From Clavaria fumosa (Eukaryota > Basidiomycota > Agaricomycetes > Agaricales > Clavariaceae), in assembly GCA_951802425.1 (NCBI GenBank), contig OX637805.1:496001-560000 (forward strand): a stretch of DNA of 64,000 nucleotides, read 5' to 3'. The notes beneath the pieces are model-generated. The model was not told the origin of the DNA. It worked only from the letters and a program-made list of their open reading frames with translations, and did no database searches. The position numbers and the translations under genes are program-made. Below are positions 56,336 to 64,000 of the stretch, one piece after another; position 1 is the first letter of the stretch, and each line of letters opens with the position of its first letter.

Positions 56336-57673
56336 TTATTTTTCGCGCACTGGCAACTTCTTGAACTTCCATTCAGCCCAACCTCCCCCAGCATCGCCAG
56401 CACCAGATATCTTGATAGCCCATGTGATAGCGTAATGATCCAACACGAGCTCAAGCTCTTCGATCTCATCCAGCATTTCAAGCTGTGAGATCCTGGACAC
56501 GAAAAGTCGATGGTCGGAACCAAGAGACACATTAATGAACCGATAGCTCACCGTTCCAATTCAGCAGCGCTGATGTGAATACGTCTCAGAGAGCGTAGCG
56601 AGACAGCCTCAGCTATCTGGAAGCCATGTTGAAGAAAGCGGGTCGGAAGAGAAGCCAATGTCGGGTAAGGTACTGCACCTGGCAGAGAAACGTGTCTAGC
56701 CTGTCCAAAATAAATTAGGTAAAGGAATAGAAGCTGATTCCTCGATGTTTAACCTTGAGGTTGTTAAGCATGACTCGCCCGAAGGCATCCTCTAAACCAA
56801 ACATCTCGTACACGATCCCTCCAAGCACGTTGCTCTCGCCTAGGCGTGGAGCCGGCGCTGAGAAATAGTCGACAAACCATTGCATGAGAGCATTCGACTC
56901 CGACGGGGACATGTACACCAGAACGCACTCAAACAGGAGCAATGTCGGGAGAGCAGGGGAGAGTAAGGGCTGGGACCCCGTGGAACCTGATAATTTGGAA
57001 GATAATAGCAGTGGAGGAAATGTTTTCGAAGGAGGCAGACGAAGGTCAACTGGGAGAAGGTGATATACAGGTGAATGGAGGCCTGCACCCCCGTGACCTT
57101 GGCTCAGATTATGAGTAACACTCTAATCAAATGAAGGAAAATGACACACATAGAAATATCCCGTCTGGAGCACCCAGGATGGTGTTTAAGTCCTTGCTCT
57201 TTCGGATTGACATGGCCTTCTTGGTGGTATTCTCCGGGAAATCAAGCTCGACATAAACAGCGAGGTCCTGTTTATACGAGCTCGTCTGCTCTGAGCGGGA
57301 CACCATGAGTATTCGCGACTTTTCGTTGAGGATGATGACTGGGCCGCACCGCGAGTCTCCAGAACCTTGTGTCGCTACCAGCGCCGAGGCTGACGATCTG
57401 GGCCTGTTTTCCGTGTTGCCTGGAGATGTCGAGCCAAAGATGCACTAGCTCGTCGATCCCAGTTGACCGCACATATGTGCCCACGTTGATTAACGGTGGT
57501 CGAGCCGGTTGTAGATGGGCGCGGGGAACAAGATGGTTGATGAATGGATCGTGAAAGTAACCTTTCCGCGCCGCTGAAACTCTTGCGAGTGCTGCATCAT
57601 TGTCTGTTAGACGTATTGATTCGTCTGCATCAATGGTGCGCTCTCGCGACGGTGGCAGTCGGGGCGGCAGCAT
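56336..57673 (-). CDS. PPM1: Leucine carboxyl methyltransferase 1 (PP2A methyltransferase)
   Basis: This enzyme methylates the C-terminal leucine of the PP2A catalytic subunit, controlling assembly of the phosphatase holoenzyme in the cytosol. The start MLPPRLPPSRERTIDADESI is followed by RLTDNDAALARVSAARKGYF, HDPFINHLVPR and NVGTYVRSTGIDELVHLWLD. The SAM-binding motif QIVSLGAGSDTRFWRLA comes next. Later exons give PALLLFECVLVYMSPSESNA, then WFVDYFSAPAP and VYEMFGLEDAFGRVMLNNLK. The last exon ends with RISQLEMLDEIEELELVLDH, YAITWAIK and EWKFKKLPVREK. The whole follows the LCMT1 plan. An alternative start 14 codons upstream (57715) is in frame. Complete, with at least six introns. Confidence 0.9.
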
Positions 57674-57777
57674 GATGGTGTCCTGCTCGCGTGAACAAGG
57701 CAAAATTCTGATCACGCGATCACACCAACAGCCAATGGAGAGGAGATATGTACTGCATAATTACATATTATAATTTG

Positions 57778-60700
57778 CTACTGGTCCAAATCTATCTCCA
57801 TGGTAGTAGACCATGCCATCTGCTGAAATGCTCGCAGGAACAAATATCCCTTGGCGCTAGCCTCCTTAGAGAGCACTGACACAGATGGACGGGAGACCGA
57901 GTCTGACGTGATAAGGATGCACATTGTTTTGGCTCTGCTGATGGCAACATTCAATCGTCGTCGCTCGAGTAGGAACGAGGCATTCTTGCTCGAAGCACCA
58001 GGAGTCGTAGGCAATGAGAATAAACAAATCACAAAAGCGGCCTCGGAACCTGTCAACAGTTGTTGTGAGGCATCTATGCGAAGTGATGGGTACTTCATCA
58101 TACCTTGAAGTCTCTCGACGGTGTCTACAGTCACTTTGCCCGCGAGAGGAATTTCAGCTCCGAGGCTGAGATGTTCCATTGCTGCGACCACATTCTCTTC
58201 GCCGGTCGAGTGTGATAAAATCGCCTCCCTGACCACTTGGCGTTGAATGCGGTGCGGGGTTGCAACGAAGATGTCATCCGAGGGTGAGCATCGCTGAATT
58301 AATGAAACAAGAGCTGCAGCTACGGCTGCTTCTCCACGCACGTACGTTTCGTATCCCAAGCTGTCGGGATTCCTGCTGCGTGTGCGGAGGTGAATCAGAG
58401 CCAACGAGATAGAGCGGTGTCCCAGATTTTCTTGTCCCAGTTGTTTTTGTCCCAGTTTTTCTTCATTCGTAGAGTATGACGGAGGCATTAGCAGGTCCTG
58501 CCGCTCAAGCAGCATGGCGTGAGACAAAGAGACGAGGAACAGACGCGTCTTCTCCACCACGTCGGATTTGAAATCAGTTTCCTGAACTTGAGAGAGACTC
58601 TTGAGCCTCTCCGCCACTGCACGGACCTGCTCTTTCTGTGGTTTGAATGTCCTGTCATAAATGGTGGAGACAAATCGTCCTAGATCGGGATTAAGCCTGC
58701 AAGCTTGTTTCAGTTTCAAGCGCCAAATATCCGTAAATCTTAACTGCACCTGAAGTTCTCTCTGAGCTGGACTACGAGTGAATTAGGCTTGGGAAGGGAC
58801 ACCGAAAATGAGTCATTCGGCGAGATCGATTGCTGGGTTGACTCATTAGCCAGTGGCTTCTGATTCTTGTGCAGTGCTTGCATCAGACAGTCAAGGATGG
58901 ATCCAAACAAGTGAGGCACGAGTATCGGGTATTGCGCGCTGAAAATTGGGGCCAATTGTTCGGAGTCACCAGCGATGATGATTCGTCCCATGGGAGCAAG
59001 ACGTCGAAGAACCAACGCAGATGTATTAAGAGCGAGTTGACCAGCTTCATCAATAACAACACAGTCGACCTTGAAAGAAAAGCGTTTGCTGAAATTATAC
59101 AGCTGGACGGGCGACAATGAGCGGCGAGGGAGGCAATGAGTGAATCTGGAGAACTGTGCGCATACATACTTGGTAAACAGTTCCTGCATATACGTATGCG
59201 TCCGTTGAGTTGGGTACAGGGCCAAGGTGAGAATTGCCTTGCACAACATGTTCAATCTGAACATGATCGAGCCAGAGGGGCCCTTCAACTTCGCGATAAT
59301 TTTGCGCAAGGCGTTGTAGCTTGTTCAAACAAGCCTGAATAGCGGCGTGCGTCACTGCGGTGAGAAAGATGATACGCCGATTCTTGACTCGCAACCGTGA
59401 CTCTATTTCAAGGAGGCGCAACAATGATAGAGCTATGGTATGCGTCTTGCCAGTGCCTGCAAAGAGGTAAGCTCCGATACAATGCGGGGTTTGCACGCTC
59501 ACCTGGAGGGCCCCATACAACGCTGAGTCTATGCTCCAGGATACATGCGGCTGCGATGCGCTGGGAATGTTTCAGAACTAATATTCCTGCAGCTTTCTGG
59601 CCGTCTCGATACAACCTCTGCAGCCTGGCGTGGATCAATTCTTCCTCTTCAGCGTACGTATCACAGCCATCAATCTTCCCCAACGACTGGGGATCACTGA
59701 TGAGTTGCATGAATGGTATGACTTCGCAGTCTCTTGAACTTTCCCCAAGTCCATCGTCGCCATGCCTCTTGCCTGACTGCACACTGGTCCCATATTGAAG
59801 ATCCAATTCTACAAGGGTCGAGAGAATTTTGCTGACATTGAAATCGACTAACCGAGGCGAGAGTCGATATCGTCGTCCGACAACGAACTTGGAGCGGAAA
59901 GCACCCCATGCCCGTATCACCACGGTTGATTTCTGGGCTTTCAAGAATTTATCGCGAACATCGGCGACCCAGACCTTGGCTTGTACCGAGGGATGCTGCT
60001 CCGTCCATTTGCACATGGTGGCTCCACTGAGTGGAAACACAGTGCCAAGAACACCAAGATCATCGAAGAGAGCTTCAAGCGGCACGCTATCGAGGATGTC
60101 TTCATCCTCCACGAGAAGGTAATTGTAGAAAGCTCGATCTTTGTCGCTGGGGAGGTCCACATTGCCCGAGATGACATTAAAATATTGGAGGATCCCCACA
60201 GACGGCGTCAATGCAGAGCCACGGAATTCAAGAATGGGTGCGTCGGGGCAGCCATCGATTCTAGCATTCCAAAGCTCGGTTAGTCGAGTGAGAATTTCGA
60301 ACTGTTTGTTCAAAATCAGCGAAAAGTTGGAATGCTAGGAACGGAGATGATGGCACCTGTTGCATGAAGAATAGCTTACGTAGCAGTTTGTGCTGGCAGA
60401 TGTCTAGGAAATGGGCTGACAGAACCCTTGCGTCATTGACAAGCAGCTCTGGTCGCTGTGTTACTTGGCAAGATACGAGCTTCCGGACCCGGTGCAGAAC
60501 GTTGTAGATACACCGATTTCTCTTCTTTATAGCAGTTTGAAACTTAAAATTGTAGCTATTCTTGTAAAGGATGAAGATGTCATCATCACTATTGCACGCA
60601 CGAACGTTGCGAAGGAGCATGGCGGCGCATTCTGGCAGGTCCCAGTACCCAGATATGGGGAGTGCCAGCAGCCGTTCCACTTCTTTTTTTAGTATGACAA

Positions 60701-62497
60701 TGCGCGGAAGTTGACCAAGCTCGGCTCTTCTGGAATCACCGTCCTTCGTTGCGGAGGCTCGGCCGCCTTCGACCTTAAGTCGTTGCAACTCGTCCTCCAC
60801 ACGGGCCCTAAGCTGATCCGCAGTGCCATCGCTCGGGAGCCCTAGTCGCTCAAGGCACAAGAGCTTGAGAGTCGCCTTGCTGTGGCTTCTCTTGCTTAGG
60901 AAGTCTAGCAACGCACCGCCGAGGATCAGGGGCTGGAACAATGTCGCAAGCAGCGTCGCCCCTTCGCTTAGAGCGCCGATGCACGTTTGAATGTCACTTT
61001 GCATCTGATGGTTGTCTGGGTCCACGGTTAGCGCTAGGTCGATCAGATGACGCTGTAAGGCGGCCTCTTCATTGGTTGAGAAGACATAGAATTGAGAGGT
61101 AAGAGTCGTCTCCGCCCCGTGAGAGTTGAGAATATGATTGATGAGAAAGGCGAGGGATGAGACCAGAGTCTCTCGTTTACCCACGACGGGCGGAACAGCA
61201 GTAAATGCTGGCACAGTGGAGAACACGGAAATGCAATATGCGGCGATCGTACTAGAGGCAGGATCTTGTACAAGCGACAAAACTATAGCGATATCTTCCC
61301 TGCGAGGACAGGTGAAATTACGGCGGTGCTTCACCTGGCTGGCGTCAGACTCGACAAATTAATTAGGTATATTCAGTAAAACTCCACGCACTTGGATCGT
61401 ACGAGTCACGGCCGCTTCCACCATCGCGCTGGAATTGGTGGCTTTCAGCCTGGGTGTCGAGATACCAAGTATACGTTTCGCCTCGGTGACTGTGCTGGGG
61501 AACGATTTTTCCAGCGCCTTAAGCCTGGACGGGTTTTCGACAAGTCCATGAAGTTCTTCTATATCAGAAACTCCGTTGTTCTGACCATGTTTACGAGAAG
61601 TTGATAGGAGGGTCCCGAGCACCTTGGCTTGTTCCAAAGATATGTTGGGCATAGAGCCGATCGTTCCCTCACTGAGAGCCCTTGTGCGACATTCAGCGTT
61701 AAAAGGGCAAGAGCGACAGAGTGGATTATAATGATACCGAACGGATTCTCGAGGGGATTCCAGAATGTCGGGCAATTGGTGAAATAAAAACCTCTCCACC
61801 GAGTCAGACATGAGGGACAGATCAAACGTCTTGAGGTCCTCAGAACTCGGAGCTGGTGACTCAAAAAGATCTTTGGGGGGTAACCAGATTGCCGCACTAC
61901 CCATAGCGCAAAAAAGAGGAGGCTGCAAAAGCAGGCGGAGGCAAAGACTATAGAAATAGACCTGGACGAAATGAGACGTCTACAATAACGTCAAAACGAA
62001 TAGTTCAACTTTGGGGTAAACAAGCAACAGACCTTCACTCCAGTGGAAGCCTTCGCGTCAATGACCCTCCATTCTATCGAGCCGTTTGCTAAGCGTGTGA
62101 TCTCGAGCAGATCCGGTTTGAAGAGCCCAAATTCAACGGGCTGCCTGCCTGCTCGGACGAAGTTCTCATCGAGAGCCTTTTGGGGAGGCCAAAACTTGAG
62201 ACCCGCGATAAAAAAATGATCACGTTCATCTAGTATGACAAGCTCTCGGAGGTCTGTGGCGTCGAGCGGAGCCGAGAACACCGTCAGAAGTAGACCTTGG
62301 GCATCTAGCCATGCGAGTAGGGTTGCCTCCCAATCGTTGCCACGCTCGAGTTGCGCTTCTGTGAGCCCCGAAGACTGATTTTTGGCCGTGTGAGCGCGAG
62401 ATGGAGAGCCGTAATAGACGTTGTGCAGAAAGAGGTCACACTGCAGATGATGATGAGAAGCGAGATTTGTGGCTGAGAGAGTCAGCTTGCTCTTCAT
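57778..62497 (-). CDS. RecB-like nuclease / SAP / Dna2-type helicase fusion
   Basis: This is a very large multidomain DNA or RNA helicase. The N-terminus MKSKLTLSATNLASHHHLQC with CDLFLHNVYY and RGNDWEATLLAWLD opens a RecB-like (TM0106-type) nuclease, whose active site is FGLFKPDLLEI then WRVIDAKAS. Downstream CRSCPFNAECRTRAL has spaced cysteines like an iron-sulfur nuclease. Around 60880-60800, LKLLCLERLGLPSDGTADQL looks like a SAP DNA-binding helix pair. The superfamily 1 helicase follows: LSVVWGPPG joined by splicing to TGKTHTIALSLLRLL (Walker A), DCVVIDEAGQLALNTSA (Walker B, DEAG) and IIIAGDSEQLAPIF. TVERLQG and RRRLNVAISRAKTMCILIT (motif VI) come near the end. A possible earlier Met lies at 62587. 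It needs about eight introns. Role in genome repair or RNA decay is inference. Confidence 0.8.
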
Positions 62498-63030
62498 GGT
62501 AGGTGTCAGAGGAAGAATCGCGGTTCGCCCATGGTTGAGGCGTGCCGCGTGACGTAGTCCTAGCCGGCCTTCACATCGGCTGCACACCTAATGTCGTCCG
62601 TGAGGGCAATTTACGCCGTTTGACTCCATCGTCGCACGCGCGTTCAGGGGAATATATAAATTGGGAAATAATGAGTCGGCCCCACGTGACTTCAACACAA
62701 CTTGAACATAACATCATGTGCATGATGGCCGCAGCTTCTTTGGTCATTGTTCTCTAGCAACTGGTCTCTATTTCATGGCTTCAACGGTTTAATCCTTTAT
62801 TGTAAATGAACGTTTAAATTTTATTAAACTGCTGAATGATGTGTCCCTGCGGCACGTGAACAGTTCACCAGTCGTTTTTGTGGAATTGGCGCGACCAGCA
62901 TTTGGTTTTCGACAAGGTTCTCCGCCACCTTCCTCAGAATTGTGGAAAGTAGGAAAGTTCAAGCGGTCCTGTACACATGCGATGACCCATGCATAGCAGA
63001 CAAACACCGACGCTATCTTGAAGTGCGTCA
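62498..63030. other. Intergenic, nothing recognised
   Basis: This lies between the helicase 5' end and the 3' end of the carbamoyltransferase gene; both genes are on the minus strand. AT-richer near 62780-62830. No further gene is supported. Confidence 0.5.
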
Positions 63031-64000
63031 TCAGCCCGTTTTCTGTCGATGACTCTCACCCGTCAGATTCCACTTCCCGAACAGAAGGCTATAAAGAGCG
63101 TAGAAGTTAGTGAGAAGGTGCAATTCAGACGAGAAAGAGTTGAGCGAGGATTCGCACTCAAACACAGCCATGGTAGTCCACTTCCTGTTATCGGACTGAG
63201 GGAATACCAGTGATCGAGGACCGTAAAAGACCTGTCGAACCCGGCAACGCGAAGAATGAATCAGAATTTGCTTGTGGAAGGAGAATTCCGCAGCACCTCG
63301 TCGTCGACCTCATCAGCCTTCCTAGGCAAGCAATGCATGAATTTCCAATGGGGCTTCGCTCCTCCATCATGGCAAAGCTTCTCTGTGACCTGGTATCCCT
63401 GGAAATCACGTAGCCGCTGTGCCTTCTCGGCCTCTTGTCCCATTGAAATCCTTAGAAACATATTCACATACATAGTTTGCAAGCAGAAAAAAAGCAGAAC
63501 ACACCAGGTATCGGTCATCACGACGTCCGCACCCGCGACCGCTTCACGTGGGTCAACCCCCCACCATATTCCTGTGTTACACTCCAGTGCTTCAACACGC
63601 TCCCAAACGGCCTTCGGGGCGCGGTACTTCTCGGGACTCGCCACGCGGAATCGGTGCCCGAGACGCGGGTAGGTCACAAGCATGTCGTGCAGCACATTCG
63701 CTGAATCTCCGACATACGCAATTGTCAGTCCGCTCGACGGCAGATTAGGAAGGGGCTTCCATCTTTTGTCCTTCTTGGAGGACTTGGCGTTAACCGCCTG
63801 TTGGTGTTGCGGTTCCATAGGTGTTGGTTGAGAGACGGGCTCAATGTCTGCAGGCGGGAATAAGTGGGCGTGTTCGTGAAGCGTCAACAAATCCGCTAGT
63901 ATCTGGGTTGGGTGCCAGAGAGAAGAAAGCGCATTCAGTACAGGTACGGGGGAGTATTTTGCGAGCTCCTACGAGAGAGGTAATTTTAAAACTAAAACAT
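63031..64000 (-). CDS. Ornithine carbamoyltransferase, 5' part beyond the window
   Basis: This mitochondrial enzyme joins carbamoyl phosphate to ornithine to give citrulline in arginine synthesis. From the window edge the minus strand reads [20 protein letters not shown] (with the HPTQ substrate motif). Then comes a Lys/Gln-rich insertion ([20 protein letters not shown]) and [50 protein letters not shown] and, after an intron, [20 protein letters not shown] follow. [17 protein letters not shown] (ornithine-binding HCLPR) splices to [20 protein letters not shown] and MAVFE. The family usually ends soon after MAVFE, but here the frame goes on for about 40 residues to a stop at 63031. The N-terminal carbamoyl-phosphate domain lies outside the window. 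The insertion and the extension are unusual but may be lineage features. Confidence 0.9.

Noticed and set aside
1..64000. CRISPR arrays, bacterial operons, ribosome binding sites and rho-independent terminators
   Set aside because: The sequence is intron-rich fungal nuclear DNA; the tandem repeats seen are coding repeats or minisatellites without spacer diversity.
1..64000. tRNA and rRNA genes
   Set aside because: I looked by eye for B-box-like GGTTCGANTCC on both strands. The closest hits (for example near 36648 and 16712) lie in coding or pseudogene sequence without a matching cloverleaf. A tRNAscan run would settle it.

Overview
The window is fungal nuclear DNA, almost certainly from a mushroom-type basidiomycete (Agaricomycetes). 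Almost every gene is cut by many short GT-AG introns of about 45-70 bases, genes are packed on both strands with promoters of about 100-200 bases, and the families are fungal (Pus9-like pseudouridine synthase, Sfc1, Dph5, Gep4, clathrin light chain, Pca1-like ATPase, TRAPPC11, Ssc1, Lsm4, flavocytochrome b2). Species cannot be named from sequence alone. Exon joins were worked out by hand, so outer limits are firmer than each splice site.

Layout: 1-1810 is a graveyard of an OPT peptide transporter fragment abutting a broken hemerythrin-like gene. 2083-9331 holds a pseudouridine synthase, a methyltransferase fragment, an unrecognised protein with four SUMO-type motifs, and a mitochondrial carrier. 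9776-13475 is an apparently complete OPT transporter, followed by DPH5. 15.98-20.6 kb is a second decayed zone: a 3' monoglyceride-lipase fragment, a duplicated anonymous segment, an unknown histidine-rich membrane protein gene and a second OPT pseudogene. 20.8-31.6 kb carries GEP4 and a monoglyceride lipase (divergent), clathrin light chain, a kinase with metal-binding motifs at both ends, a large alpha/beta hydrolase and a second kinase. 33.6-37.2 kb is a cysteine-rich heavy-metal ATPase. 39.0-51.4 kb is housekeeping (TRAPPC11, APH-type kinase, mitochondrial Hsp70, dynactin p25, LSM4, TMEM70-like). 51.6-54.2 kb is an L-lactate dehydrogenase. 55.1-55.9 kb encodes a secreted repeat peptide precursor. 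56.3-64 kb has a PP2A methyltransferase, a nuclease-helicase fusion and the 3' part of ornithine carbamoyltransferase.

The most exciting candidate is the gene at 55115-55944. It encodes a signal peptide followed by twelve near-identical copies of a di-cysteine octapeptide core (VCLRGICN). The cores are separated by spacers made only of X-Ala/X-Pro dipeptides and preceded by an arginine. This is the architecture of an alpha-factor-type secreted peptide precursor, unexpected in a basidiomycete, whose known mating pheromones are farnesylated CaaX peptides. Other notable points are an internally duplicated Cys-rich module (introns included) in the Pca1-like ATPase, four GC-AG introns, a 9-base microexon, and a RecB-like nuclease/SAP/helicase fusion.
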